From Bacteroidota bacterium (lineage in GTDB: Bacteria; Bacteroidota; Ignavibacteria; Kryptoniales; JAKASW01), in assembly GCA_021812985.1 (NCBI GenBank), contig JAKAMG010000001.1, positions 1-64,000 on the forward strand: DNA of 64,000 bases, written 5' to 3'. Of the stretch, positions 9,158-18,922 are shown in pieces (the stretch's first letter is position 1; the number at the start of each line of letters is the position of its first letter). The position numbers and the translations under genes are program-made. A model generated the notes under the pieces. It was not told where the DNA came from, made no database searches, and saw nothing but the letters and a program-made list of their open reading frames with translations.

Positions 9158-10039
9158 ATGAGAAAGTCGATATTCGTTTTCGGAGCCGTATTGCTTTTGG
9201 CGGGAGCCATCCGCGCGCAGTCCTTGCGAGATTCAGTCGCGGCGATGGCCAGGGCTTTCAAGGGGGATGTCGGAATCTATGCCGTCAACCTGCGAAACGG
9301 GGACACGCTGTCCTACAATGCCGACAAGAAATTCCCGACAGCCAGCGTCATAAAAATTTTTGTGCTCGGGAAGCTGTACCAGGAAGTGAGCCGGGGGAGA
9401 TTGTCGATGAACGACGAGGTGGTTCTCCACGATTCGGACAAGGTCCCAGGCAGCGGCATACTCCTTTTCATGCATGACGGGATGAAGCTGACGCTGAACG
9501 ACCTCGCATGGCTGATGATCAACATGAGCGACAACGTCGCCGCGAATCTCCTCACTGACGAGGTAGGAGGCGTGGGCAAGGTCACTGATTTCATAAGGTC
9601 GCTTGGGCTCACGAGGACCGCCGAGCTCGCGAGAATATTCGACAAACGCGTCTATGCCGACTCGGCCGAGCGGAAGATTTACGGAATTGGGGTCTCGACT
9701 CCGAGAGAGGCGGCCGAATATCTGGCGATGCTCTACAAGGGAGAGGTGGTCAGCCCGCAAAGCTCAAAGGCGATGGTAGACCTGATGAAGTATCAGTTCT
9801 ATGACACGAGCATTCCCCGTTTTCTCCCGACATACCGGGACACGATAGAGATTGCGCACAAGACAGGCGCGCTCGATGCAACGCGCAATGACTGCGCGAT
9901 CATATTCACGCCGGGAACAAATTACATCCTGTGCGTCTTCACGACGCATAACAAGGACCAGCGCTGGATAACCGATAATTCCGCCGAAGTTTTCATAGCC
10001 AACGTATCGAAATTAGTTTACCGACGCTTCGTGAAATGA
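9158..10039 (+). CDS. Exported serine hydrolase, class A beta-lactamase-like fold
   Basis: A 293-residue protein with signal peptide ending AIRAQ. The three active-site boxes of the serine penicillin-recognising fold are present: SxxK (S63-K66, TASVIK), SDN (S124-N126, MSDNVAAN) and KTG (K235-G237, HKTGALD). The omega-loop ExxLN that gives class A beta-lactamases their deacylating glutamate is not evident; the region reads AELARIFDKR. It may therefore be a D,D-peptidase, an esterase or another hydrolase instead of a resistance enzyme. It follows the POT transporter gene by 92 bp, with AAGGAGAAG before the ATG. That context suggests handling of cell-wall peptides, which is inference. A paralogous gene lies at 18923. 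Confidence 0.82.
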   Translation: MRKSIFVFGAVLLLAGAIRAQSLRDSVAAMARAFKGDVGIYAVNLRNGDTLSYNADKKFPTASVIKIFVLGKLYQEVSRGRLSMNDEVVLHDSDKVPGSGILLFMHDGMKLTLNDLAWLMINMSDNVAANLLTDEVGGVGKVTDFIRSLGLTRTAELARIFDKRVYADSAERKIYGIGVSTPREAAEYLAMLYKGEVVSPQSSKAMVDLMKYQFYDTSIPRFLPTYRDTIEIAHKTGALDATRNDCAIIFTPGTNYILCVFTTHNKDQRWITDNSAEVFIANVSKLVYRRFVK

Positions 10040-10475
10040 CACCCTGGTGCCAGTGATTTTCCATATAAGTTCCGATTAACCGGCGTCGCGCATGAATTTT
10101 TTCCGGGCGAGCCTATTGACATTAAAATGCGTTTATATTATCGTCAGAGCACAGTCAGAGATTCGAATTCCCCAACCTGGAGAATCCTGATTACGGGGGA
10201 CGAAGGGCAAAGCACTTTTATCGGCGTCCCTGCGATTTTGTCTTTAATGGTTTAAGCAGCACAAAACCGAGGTAAATCTGGTTGTTAGTTTTACAAAGAG
10301 ATCCGATCGGTCGTTTCATTCCTCTCATTCCGGTTCCACACCTAAAATCTAATTAAGTACAACCAGGAGGAAGACTATCGTCCTTTGATTACTGCATATC
10401 CCATTCCCATCGCAGACAAATCAGTCTCTCAACCTCTGGTAATATCGAAGCAGAACCTCACTCAAGGAGTCTGGT
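10040..10475. other. Long intergenic leader upstream of the first TonB-receptor module
   Basis: These 436 bp precede a four-gene operon. TTGACA at 10116-10121 with T/A-rich sequence after it (TATATTAT, 10134-10141) is a weak promoter candidate with a short spacer. A hairpin can form from GGGACG (10197-10202) and CGTCCC (10225-10230). AGGAGG at 10365-10370 stands about 105 nt before the receptor ATG and could serve a 32-codon TTG-start frame (10385-10483) that overlaps the receptor start. No known riboswitch class was recognised. Confidence 0.35.
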
Positions 10476-13160
10476 ATGAATAAGTTTGTGGCATCCTTGT
10501 TTATGCTCTTGGCAATTGCCGCGTCGAGTCTTGCGGGCACAACCGGAAAGATAGCCGGGACCGTAACGGATGCGAAAACCGGCGAGAAGCTCGTCGGCGT
10601 ATCGGTCTCGATCGAGGGGACTACTCTCGGCGCTGCCACGGACATAGACGGCCGTTATTTCATAATCAACGTTCAGCCTGGAACCTACACCGTGAAGGCG
10701 TCGGCGATAGGATACACTCCCATCGTGGAATCGAACGTTGTCGTGCACGCGGACCTGACGACGGAGATCGACCTCGGCATGCAGCAGCAGGCCGTCGGAC
10801 TCCCTGAAGTCCGCATCGTCGCGCAGCGTCCTCTCATACAGAAGGACGTGACGGCGTCCACGGTCACAATGACAAGTCAGCAGATCCGGACGCTTCCTGT
10901 CCAGAATCTTCAGGAGATACTCGCGGTGCAATCGGGAGTCGTCGAAGACGCGGGCGGGGGTTTCCATCTCAGGGGCGGCAGGTCTGACGAGACCGTTTTC
11001 GTGGTGAACGGCGTCGAGGTTAACGACCTCTATTCCGGCGGGTTCGGCAACATCGACCTGAACAGCTCCTCCGTTCAGGAGATGCAGACGATAACCGGTG
11101 CCTTCAACGCGGAATACGGTAACTCCGAGAGCGGCATCATCAACATAACCACAAAGAGGGCTCCTGACCATTTCCAGGGGCGCGTGACAGCGTACATGGG
11201 AGACTACGTTTCCAACAGAACCGACGTCTTCCCGGCGATTAACGTCATCGACCCGTTCAACGACAAGGACGCGGAGCTCAGCCTGGGCGGCCCGGTCCCC
11301 CTGATCAAGAACATGAAGATCCAGTTCGACGGCAGGCTCTTCAATACGGGCGGCTACCTGTACGGATATGAAAGATACAGGGTCAATCCTCCTGTCGACA
11401 CCGTAGCCTCGGATCCGTACAACTTCGGCGGGTACGCGGTAGCCCCCGATACGACAAACCCGAATTTCATGAAGAGGGTATCGCTGAATCACTCGAACGA
11501 ACAGGATTTCTCCGCGAACCTCTCGTACAGCATACTCCCGACGCTCAATCTCAACCTGAGCACAGTGTGGAGTAACAGGGACTACCAGGTTTACAACCAC
11601 AGGATGATGTTCGTTCCGGACGGACTCCCCCAGCTGAACACGCACAGCAACCTGGTCACTGCGCAGCTCACGTACACGTTCTCGCCGAGCACATTTGCCG
11701 ATCTGCAGGGGGCTTACTACTATCAAAGATTCCGGGAGTACGTGTATCCGAATTACATGGATTCGCTTTACATCACTCCGCCGATATATTTTTCGTACGG
11801 ATACATCAGGCTCGGCACGCTCGATTACTGGCTGTTCCGCGACCAGACGAAGTGGCAGTTGAAGGGAGACGTGACAAGCCAGATCGGCGATCATAACCTG
11901 GTCAAGGCGGGCTTCGAACTCAAGCCTTACAGGTTCTATTACAATGACTACACGCCCAGCGCGTACATTCCCGATCTCCTGAACAACAACCCCAACATCA
12001 TCTACTTCCATAATTATTTTCAGCGCTACCCGTTCGAAGGCGACGCCTTCGTCCAGGACAAGCTCGAGTTTAAATCCATCATCGTGAACATCGGTCTCCG
12101 CTACGATTACTTCAAACCCGACGCCGAGATGCTGGTCGATCAGGCCAACCCGTTTGGCGCGAAGAAACCGGTTGGACCATCGTACCAGTTCAGTCCGCGC
12201 CTCGGGGTCTCATACCCGATCACCGAGTCGTCCGTGATGTATTTCTCCTACGGACATTTCTTCCAGGTTCCGCCGTATTCGCTGATCTACACGAATCCGA
12301 ACTTCCTCATAGAATCGGGGCGGCCGACACAGAACCTCCTCGGCGGGGGAAACCTGAAGCCGGAGAAGACGGTCACGTACGAAATGGGATTCAAGCAGTC
12401 GTTCGAGGATATGTTCGCTCTCGATGCGTCGATATACTTCAAGAATATTCAGAACCTCACCGGCACGCGCCTCGTCGGAACCACGGCCGCAGGTGACGAG
12501 TATTTCCAGATCGTCAACAGGGATTACGGCGATGTCAAGGGTATCAACATAAGTCTCTCGAAGAGGCATGTGGGCATCGTCGGTTTCAGCATAAGCTACA
12601 CATATCAGGTTGCGGAGGGGAAGGCGTCCGATCCTGAAGCGGAGTTCATCGCAATAGCCAACAAGCAGCCTGTGAACAACCAGCTTGTCCCTCTAGATTG
12701 GGACCAGCGGCACACGCTGACGGGTACGATGGATTTCGGCGAGCAGGATAACTGGAACATCGGACTTGTAGCGAGGTATGGGAGCGGACTCCCTTACACA
12801 CCGACGGATGAGAAGGGAGAGATCATACAGGGGCAGCTCGAGAACAGCGCGCGCATGCCCGCCACTTTCTCCGTCGACCTTTATGCCACCAAGGATATCA
12901 AGGTAGCCGGAGTGAGCGGTCAGTTGTTCCTCAGGATTTACAATCTCCTGGACAACCTCAACCCGGTCGTAGTTTATTCCAACACCGGTCAGGCGACGTA
13001 CAGTCTGTCTTCCATAGATCCCGCAGTGACTTATCAGGGGGCGCCAGCGCTGTACCAGGAGCAGGTACCGCGGGGCCTGGTGCCTTCGGGATACTGGGTG
13101 CGTCCTGACTATTTTGCGCCTCCCCGGCATGTTCAGGTCGGGTTCTCGGTGCTTTTCTAA
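10476..13160 (+). CDS. TonB-dependent outer-membrane receptor with CarboxypepD_reg domain (module 1)
   Basis: An 894-residue protein. After a signal peptide (ending SSLAG) comes a carboxypeptidase-regulatory-like domain (about 22-100; GKIAGTVTDAKTGEKLVGVSV), then a plug domain (about 115-240; FHLRGGRSDETVFVVNG and GAFNAEYGNSESGIINI), then a long beta-barrel ending in an aromatic residue (VGFSVLF). Such receptors move large ligands across the outer membrane using TonB energy. It opens a tight rightward operon with a large secreted partner (16 bp downstream), a PorV-like protein and a T9SS cargo. The same order recurs at 28085. The ligand is unknown, and no glycosidase lies in this operon. AAGGAGT precedes the ATG. 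Confidence 0.93.
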   Translation: MNKFVASLFMLLAIAASSLAGTTGKIAGTVTDAKTGEKLVGVSVSIEGTTLGAATDIDGRYFIINVQPGTYTVKASAIGYTPIVESNVVVHADLTTEIDLGMQQQAVGLPEVRIVAQRPLIQKDVTASTVTMTSQQIRTLPVQNLQEILAVQSGVVEDAGGGFHLRGGRSDETVFVVNGVEVNDLYSGGFGNIDLNSSSVQEMQTITGAFNAEYGNSESGIINITTKRAPDHFQGRVTAYMGDYVSNRTDVFPAINVIDPFNDKDAELSLGGPVPLIKNMKIQFDGRLFNTGGYLYGYERYRVNPPVDTVASDPYNFGGYAVAPDTTNPNFMKRVSLNHSNEQDFSANLSYSILPTLNLNLSTVWSNRDYQVYNHRMMFVPDGLPQLNTHSNLVTAQLTYTFSPSTFADLQGAYYYQRFREYVYPNYMDSLYITPPIYFSYGYIRLGTLDYWLFRDQTKWQLKGDVTSQIGDHNLVKAGFELKPYRFYYNDYTPSAYIPDLLNNNPNIIYFHNYFQRYPFEGDAFVQDKLEFKSIIVNIGLRYDYFKPDAEMLVDQANPFGAKKPVGPSYQFSPRLGVSYPITESSVMYFSYGHFFQVPPYSLIYTNPNFLIESGRPTQNLLGGGNLKPEKTVTYEMGFKQSFEDMFALDASIYFKNIQNLTGTRLVGTTAAGDEYFQIVNRDYGDVKGINISLSKRHVGIVGFSISYTYQVAEGKASDPEAEFIAIANKQPVNNQLVPLDWDQRHTLTGTMDFGEQDNWNIGLVARYGSGLPYTPTDEKGEIIQGQLENSARMPATFSVDLYATKDIKVAGVSGQLFLRIYNLLDNLNPVVVYSNTGQATYSLSSIDPAVTYQGAPALYQEQVPRGLVPSGYWVRPDYFAPPRHVQVGFSVLF

Positions 13161-13176
13161 TGAATGAGGATAAAGG

Positions 13177-15984
13177 ATGAGACAAAGTTTTAAGCGCTCA
13201 ACTCTATTTCTCCTGATCGGCATCGCGTCGTACACGTTCATCCACGCGGGAGCGAATGGGGGCAACAAGCAGAATCAGAAACCGGTACTCCAGAAGTACG
13301 TCAAGGAAGGCGGGATGTCGCTGGACAAGGTTCTCTCCCACGCCGACAGACGCTCGATGGTGATTGCCGGCGACAAGATCCGTACGCGCATCGCGAACTT
13401 CGGATCGATAGGAGGACCACGCGCCTTCAACAGGCCGAAAATAGAGTGGCCTGCGTTCAGCGGGAGAGATTATGGCTATGAGTTCGGACCTCTCGTCGGC
13501 GCGAGGATCATGAACACTCACGGCGACTCCATCTCGATGACCGAAGACGGTATTCAGGACGGAGGATCCGACAAGTTCGAGCCGGACGGCCATTACCTGA
13601 ACACGTCGAACTCAAACGCCTTTGCAAGAAGCGACGACCCAACGACGTGGCCCTCGGGATGGTCGGCATGGCTGAGCGACTCCGTTTATGCTCAGCCCGG
13701 TCAGGTCCTAGCGGACCTCGAGACCATGTATGTCCTGACGGATCAGGACAGCACAGGTAATTTTGGTAACACCAATCCGCTTGAAATGCTCACTCCCAAC
13801 ATGAAAGGGCTTGGCGTTCAGATAACGGGACGGACGTACCAGTATTCGAATGCTCTTGCCCAGAACATACTCTTCATGACATACGAGCTGAAGAACATTA
13901 ACTCCAAGGCGATACCGAACATGTTCTTCGGCACGTTCAGCGACGGGAGCGTCGGAGGGAGCGACAATTTCGAGAACAACACAACGCGCACTGACATGAT
14001 AGACCAGGGAATTGTCTACACGTTCGCGACTAACGGGCATGGAAGCAGCACGATTCCTGAATGGCAGGGAGTTACCCCCGGCTGGATGGGCGAAGTTGTG
14101 CTCCAGACCCCGACGGGGGACGACGGCAAGCCGCTCGGCGTCACGAGCTGCTACGTGGTCCACTACGGCAACCTTCTCAACGTTCAGGACAGTCTTGTCT
14201 ATCAGCAGGCGATGACTCCTCGAAAACCAGCTAGCAACCTGGCCCCCTCGAACAGCTACGACGGCGACTCGATCTGGTGGCTCACATCCGGTCCTTTCAC
14301 GCTGCAGCCGGGTGAGACCAAGAGGTTCGAGCTGGCGATTGTCCTCGGCTCTGACAGCGTCAACCTGATGAAGAACATCGCGGCAGCAAAGCTTATAAAG
14401 GACGCGAACTACCAGAGCCCCAAGGCGCCTGTCCCCCCCACGCTTCACGCCGTTCCCGGCGATCACAAGGTGACGCTCTACTGGGACGACAGGTCCGAGC
14501 GATCTGTCAACCCGCTCACAGGCAAGCATGATTTTGAAGGCTACAAGATTTATCGCTCGACGGACGGCATCAACTGGGGCGCGCCGATAACCGATCTGCA
14601 GGGGAACGATGTCCTCGTCAAACCGCTCGCGCAGTTTGACCTTGACGATTCGGTCAGTGGTCCTTTCCCGCTCGATGTGAACGGATTGTCCCCCTCCGAC
14701 CCGGGATACGACGGCGTGCATTTCTACCTCGGGAGCAATTCCGGGCTCCAGCACATGTATGTGGACAACACAGTTACCAACGGTGTCACGTATTACTATC
14801 TGATCACCGCTTACACCGCGGGAGACGTATCACTGAAGCTTCCTCCCATCGAGGATGGGCTCACGATTTCCGACCTTAACAACGTGACGCAATCCAACGC
14901 GGTGAAGATAACTCCCAACGCGCCTCCCACAGGCCTGACTAACGGAAGCTTCACGCTAACGAAGACCGCCGGCATCTCGACAGTGACCCCGCAGGTAAGC
15001 GTCGTCGACCCTAACGCGGTCACGGGAGACACGTACTCCTTATCCTTTGATTACGACACATCCGGAACCAAACTGGCCGTCATAAAAGACGCGACGAAGA
15101 ACACCACGCTAGTCAGCGGCTCAAAGTTCGAAGGGGGAACGCAGCTTTTCGCGGACGGTCTTAGCTATGTTATAGATGACGTCCCGGTGACCACCCCGAT
15201 CGACTCTCTCACCGGCTGGCGAGTGGGGAACTGTTCCTACCAGGTTCAGGCCTCGCTGTACACCCAGAACCCGAGAATCAAGAGCGTCAGGGTCCCGGCG
15301 GATTACGAGATAAGATTCTTCGACACCGTGCAGGACACGGACCTGGTATTCAGGCACCCGGTGAAATTCCAGTGCTGGGACGTGACAAACAATGTCCGGG
15401 TGAGGCCCATTCTCCTGACGACACAGTACAACGTGGACACTCTCGCGTCCGGCTCGAGCATCGTCTTCGCTTACTCGCACGACGGGAAGACGATTGATTC
15501 GACGTCTTGGGATGTCACCTTCCAGCAGCCGGCGGGCGCCGCGTACGTGCCGCCTCAGGCAAACGATGTCGCGCTGATAAGCATCGCGAAGCCGATCGTG
15601 CCCGGTACCGATACCTATTCAATAAAGACCGTTCCGACGGCTACCATGGCTCAGGCGAGCAGCAGCCTCCTCGACAACGTGAAGGTTGTGCCGAATCCGT
15701 ATATAGTCGCAGCGGACTGGGAAACCGGGAGCACGGTGTTCAGCGGGACGCGCGGCGAGAAGAAGATTGAATTCACGCATCTTCCGGCGCACTGCACGAT
15801 CAGGATCTATACCGTTGACGGCGAGCTCGTCCAGACGCTGGATCACAACAGCATCGCCGACGGAAGTGAATCGTGGAACCTCAACTCGAAGGACGGGATC
15901 GAGGTTGCCTACGGAGTTTATGTATACCAGGTCGATGCTCCCGGGATCGGGACAAAGATCGGCAAGTTTGCTTTGATAAAGTGA
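13177..15984 (+). CDS. Large secreted beta-rich partner protein of TonB receptor, variant C-terminal sorting domain (module 1)
   Basis: A 935-residue exported protein (signal peptide near residues 1-25) of no named function. A fibronectin-III-like region at about 425-550 contains HKVTLYWDD and FEGYKIYRSTDG, with a partner strand region ending TYYYLITAYTAGD. The C-terminus reads VKVVPNPYIVA ... VAYGVYVYQVDAPGIGTKIGKFALIK in outline. This resembles a T9SS sorting domain in which NYPNPFNP is replaced by VVPNPY. The protein at 30914 shares all of these segments. In classical Sus systems this gene position holds a SusD lipoprotein, but no lipobox or SusD helical repeat is seen here. A surface ligand-binding role beside the receptor is a guess from position. 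Confidence 0.75.
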   Translation: MRQSFKRSTLFLLIGIASYTFIHAGANGGNKQNQKPVLQKYVKEGGMSLDKVLSHADRRSMVIAGDKIRTRIANFGSIGGPRAFNRPKIEWPAFSGRDYGYEFGPLVGARIMNTHGDSISMTEDGIQDGGSDKFEPDGHYLNTSNSNAFARSDDPTTWPSGWSAWLSDSVYAQPGQVLADLETMYVLTDQDSTGNFGNTNPLEMLTPNMKGLGVQITGRTYQYSNALAQNILFMTYELKNINSKAIPNMFFGTFSDGSVGGSDNFENNTTRTDMIDQGIVYTFATNGHGSSTIPEWQGVTPGWMGEVVLQTPTGDDGKPLGVTSCYVVHYGNLLNVQDSLVYQQAMTPRKPASNLAPSNSYDGDSIWWLTSGPFTLQPGETKRFELAIVLGSDSVNLMKNIAAAKLIKDANYQSPKAPVPPTLHAVPGDHKVTLYWDDRSERSVNPLTGKHDFEGYKIYRSTDGINWGAPITDLQGNDVLVKPLAQFDLDDSVSGPFPLDVNGLSPSDPGYDGVHFYLGSNSGLQHMYVDNTVTNGVTYYYLITAYTAGDVSLKLPPIEDGLTISDLNNVTQSNAVKITPNAPPTGLTNGSFTLTKTAGISTVTPQVSVVDPNAVTGDTYSLSFDYDTSGTKLAVIKDATKNTTLVSGSKFEGGTQLFADGLSYVIDDVPVTTPIDSLTGWRVGNCSYQVQASLYTQNPRIKSVRVPADYEIRFFDTVQDTDLVFRHPVKFQCWDVTNNVRVRPILLTTQYNVDTLASGSSIVFAYSHDGKTIDSTSWDVTFQQPAGAAYVPPQANDVALISIAKPIVPGTDTYSIKTVPTATMAQASSSLLDNVKVVPNPYIVAADWETGSTVFSGTRGEKKIEFTHLPAHCTIRIYTVDGELVQTLDHNSIADGSESWNLNSKDGIEVAYGVYVYQVDAPGIGTKIGKFALIK

Positions 15985-16004
15985 GAAAGCGGAGGTTTAA
16001 GGAC

Positions 16005-17000
16005 TTGAAGACTCGGATGTGTTTAATCGGACTATTCGTGCTGGCTGCATCCTCCGTTGCGTTCTCTCAGGGCGCATCCAAAGTTGCCACCACCGGCGCG
16101 CAGTTCTTGAAGATGGAGCCGGGAAGCAGGGCGATGGGAATGGGCGGCGCTTACGTCGCAATCGCGAACGATGCTTCCGCCATCTGGTGGAATCCCGCGG
16201 GCATGTCCCGCCTCGACAAGAACGAGGTGATGTTCATGCACGCCAACTGGTTCGCGGGGATAAAATACGAATACTTCAGCGCGGTCGCGCGGTTCGGCGA
16301 CAATGCCGTCGGAGCCTCCGTGACTTCGCTGAACTATGGACAGATGGAAGTGACTACCGTTGACCAGCCTGACGGGACGGGGCAGCTCTTTACCCCGACG
16401 AGCTTCGCGCTCAACGTGGGTTTCTCGAGAAGGCTCTCCGAGAATTTTTCATTCGGCGTCAACGGGAAGTATGTCAACGATCAGATAAAAAATTCGAGCG
16501 CGTCTGCCTTCGCGTTCGACGTGGGCACATTGTACGACATAGGCCTCCTCTCCATCGGAGCGGACGTGTCGAACTTCGGAACCAAGATGCAGATGGAGGG
16601 ATCTGACCTCACCCTCATCACGCCTGTCGGGAACGACCCGAACGTGGTGACCACTCTGCAGACTCAGCAGTATGACCTGCCGCTGAGGCTGCGTGTCGGC
16701 GTTGCCTTCCATCTCCTGCGGACTGAGATGAACAGCCTGATCGTGGCGAGCGACGTTGTCCATTCGAATGATAATTATGAATACGTGAATGTTGGCGGAG
16801 AGTACACTTGGAACGACGCGGTCTCTCTGCGGGTTGGTTACTCCGAGCTCGGCGTCCCTGACAGGGAAGCCGGACTCACTTTTGGTGCTGGCGTAAAAAT
16901 ATTCGTGACAAATGCCCTGGGTGCCAAGTTCGACTACTCTTACGGTTCCTATGGGCGACTTTCAAATGTTCAGCGCTTCACGTTCGCGCTGGATTTCTAA
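16005..17000 (+). CDS. PorV/UPF0164-like outer-membrane protein (module 1)
   Basis: A beta-barrel protein of about 331 residues, related to the PorV/PorQ (UPF0164) family. The family opening is visible as FLKMEPGSRAMGMGGAYVA followed by NDASAIWWNPAGMS, and the C-terminus ends in an aromatic (TFALDF). PorV binds T9SS cargo after translocation and shuttles it to the attachment complex; family members may serve particular cargo. The TTG start at 16005 was chosen because GGAGG lies 9 nt upstream and a compact signal peptide (ending VAFSQ) follows. Alternatives are GTG at 15981, overlapping the previous stop as GTGA, and ATG at 16017. It sits directly before the T9SS cargo gene at 17028, as its paralogue at 34661 does. 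Confidence 0.82.
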   Translation: MKTRMCLIGLFVLAASSVAFSQGASKVATTGAQFLKMEPGSRAMGMGGAYVAIANDASAIWWNPAGMSRLDKNEVMFMHANWFAGIKYEYFSAVARFGDNAVGASVTSLNYGQMEVTTVDQPDGTGQLFTPTSFALNVGFSRRLSENFSFGVNGKYVNDQIKNSSASAFAFDVGTLYDIGLLSIGADVSNFGTKMQMEGSDLTLITPVGNDPNVVTTLQTQQYDLPLRLRVGVAFHLLRTEMNSLIVASDVVHSNDNYEYVNVGGEYTWNDAVSLRVGYSELGVPDREAGLTFGAGVKIFVTNALGAKFDYSYGSYGRLSNVQRFTFALDF

Positions 17001-17027
17001 AAACTAAATCCACAGGAGGAGCTTCAA

Positions 17028-18800
17028 ATGAAACAAAACTACCGCGCTTTATGGTTTGTCGTAGTAGGTCTGCTGGTCCTCGCGGGAACACGGTTTGGCG
17101 TCGCCCAAGTCGCGGACGGAGTGAACCAGTTCGTCGCGGCGGCTGTCAACTCGCCAAGCGATTCCCTCTCCGCCGGAGTCGGAAGAGGAATGGCGGTTGT
17201 CCAGGCTACCGATCCGCTCAACCCGGTCGGTAAGACGCTTGTCGCGATAACCGATTATACCACGCACGGGATACACGTCTTCGAGATTAATCCGTCAGCG
17301 GGACACGGCCTGCCTCCAACGATCGAGCAGATATTCAAGTCTGCTCCGGTCCCGAGCAGCTATTCCACCACGCCGAGAACCGTCGCAGCGGGGGATCTGG
17401 ACAACGACGGTAACCTTGAGTTCATTGTCCCGGTCGGATATTTCACGTCTGACAGCGCCCGTGGACTCTACGTTTACGAATGGAACCCGACGACGCACAC
17501 GTTCGGCAACGACACGGCAGGGCCGTCCGCCATCATCACCCCCTCAATGATCGATACGGCTTACAACCACAACTCCTTTGGCCGCAGCGAAGCCGGCCTC
17601 TATGTCGGTGACATAGACGGCGACGGTGTCAACGAACTCGTGTGGGGAGACCTCGTTTTCAGTTTCGACGTGGCTAAGGTATATGTCGGATCCGTCTCTG
17701 GAACTTTCGAGTCCGGCTTCTGGTCGTACTCGACGGAATATGTTGACAGCACCATGACGCACGCCATCCCTTCTGCCAACGATGGATACGTGCCGTTCGC
17801 TCTCCAGAGGGTAGACAACCTCTTCGGCGACAGCAAGCCTGCAATACTCTGGTTCGGTTGGACAAACGTCCATTCGGGTGCGGCGATGGGTGCCTTCGAG
17901 GCCACCGGCAAGAACACGTATGCCGCGAGCAGCGTCCTAGTCGTGGACAGCACGAAGAGCCAGTTCCGCGTGAAAGGACATGCGGCTTATGTCACCTCAG
18001 CCTCGGGGAACGTCCTCTACTTCGAGAAAGACGCATCGGGCGAACTCTGGGCCGCCACCAACATAACAACTCTCGCCAACTTCGGAAGCGCGACACTCAC
18101 GAAAGTGGCCAAGCTTTCCGGATGGAATGAGATCTACACGGGTGATCAGGACCATGGAACGGGAAGCGACGGCTTCGACCTCTACATCCCCACAACTACG
18201 GGAGTCGAGGACGTCGAATGGAACCAGACTGGAAACCTGACCGACTCCGCGAACTTCTCGTATTATAAAATATTCGACATACTCAAGCAGGAGAACTATC
18301 TGAAGTACGGAGGCGCCATAACGACCATATACACGAAGGCCGGTATGGACGTTGATAACAACGGACACAAGGACATACTCGTCGCTAACAAGCCGGGTGG
18401 ACCGACCGCAGACAGCACGGCCGCAGGTTATGTGACCGACTTCCCGGGACTCTTCCTCCTCGAGTGGGGAGATTCCACGATGATAACCTCCGTGAAGGAG
18501 CTTCAGCCGATCACGCCGGCGGATTACAGGCTCGATCAGAACTACCCGAACCCGTTCAATCCGACGACCGAGATCAGCTTCTATCTTCCCGTCAGCAAGA
18601 CGATCCGCGTCAAGATCTACAACACGCTTGGCCAGCTCGTAAGGACACTCGTGAACAACGAGCGCTACTCGAGCGGTCACCATATGGTTTCATGGAACGG
18701 TCTGGACGACAACGGACGGCAGGTCGCCAGCGGCGCCTATTTCTACAGCCTGGAATTCAACCAGCAGAGAATGGTAAAGAAGATGCTTCTGGTGAAGTAA
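17028..18800 (+). CDS. Secreted FG-GAP/VCBS-repeat protein with T9SS sorting domain (module 1 cargo)
   Basis: A 590-residue exported protein. Repeated Asp-rich loops of calcium-binding FG-GAP/VCBS type are visible: GDLDNDGNLEFIVPV, GDIDGDGVNELVWGD and DVDNNGHKDILVANK. These suggest a beta-propeller. The C-terminus is a complete type A T9SS sorting domain (QNYPNPFNPTTEIS ... MLLVK), so the protein should reach the cell surface. No catalytic motif was found; binding or adhesion is plausible. AGGAGG lies 11 nt before the ATG. It is the last gene of the first four-gene module and is followed by a strong terminator. The second module carries an amylase in the same position. Confidence 0.85.
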   Translation: MKQNYRALWFVVVGLLVLAGTRFGVAQVADGVNQFVAAAVNSPSDSLSAGVGRGMAVVQATDPLNPVGKTLVAITDYTTHGIHVFEINPSAGHGLPPTIEQIFKSAPVPSSYSTTPRTVAAGDLDNDGNLEFIVPVGYFTSDSARGLYVYEWNPTTHTFGNDTAGPSAIITPSMIDTAYNHNSFGRSEAGLYVGDIDGDGVNELVWGDLVFSFDVAKVYVGSVSGTFESGFWSYSTEYVDSTMTHAIPSANDGYVPFALQRVDNLFGDSKPAILWFGWTNVHSGAAMGAFEATGKNTYAASSVLVVDSTKSQFRVKGHAAYVTSASGNVLYFEKDASGELWAATNITTLANFGSATLTKVAKLSGWNEIYTGDQDHGTGSDGFDLYIPTTTGVEDVEWNQTGNLTDSANFSYYKIFDILKQENYLKYGGAITTIYTKAGMDVDNNGHKDILVANKPGGPTADSTAAGYVTDFPGLFLLEWGDSTMITSVKELQPITPADYRLDQNYPNPFNPTTEISFYLPVSKTIRVKIYNTLGQLVRTLVNNERYSSGHHMVSWNGLDDNGRQVASGAYFYSLEFNQQRMVKKMLLVK

Positions 18801-18827
18801 CCTGAACTTGTGTTGGGCAGGTTAATT

Positions 18828-18867
18828 GAGAGGCAATCCGGCCTGCCGGGTTGCCTCTCTCGTTTTT
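18828..18867 (+). terminator. Rho-independent terminator ending module 1
   Basis: A perfect 9-bp stem (GAGAGGCAA at 18828-18836, TTGCCTCTC at 18851-18859) with an inner CCGG/CCGG pairing is followed by TCGTTTTT. It starts 28 nt after the cargo stop codon and separates module 1 from the serine-hydrolase gene. Confidence 0.9.
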
Positions 18868-18922
18868 CGGGCGCTTCGATGCCGCGTCTAAAAAGGGATG
18901 TCCCAATATTGAAAGGTGCAAT

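Noticed and set aside
9158-10039. Antibiotic-resistance beta-lactamase
   Set aside because: SxxK, SDN and KTG boxes are present but the ExxLN omega-loop motif is not seen and the context is peptide scavenging, so a resistance call is not supported.
10150-10235. Possible cyclic-di-GMP riboswitch because of GGGCAAAGC wording
   Set aside because: The conserved GEMM elements (GGGCAAACC-type and GACGCAAAGCC-type segments in the right order and spacing) are not both present.
10458-12011. 517-codon minus-strand frame opposite the first TonB receptor
   Set aside because: The composition is rich in Arg, Val and Glu as expected for antisense of a beta-barrel gene, and the plus-strand protein is a certain family member.
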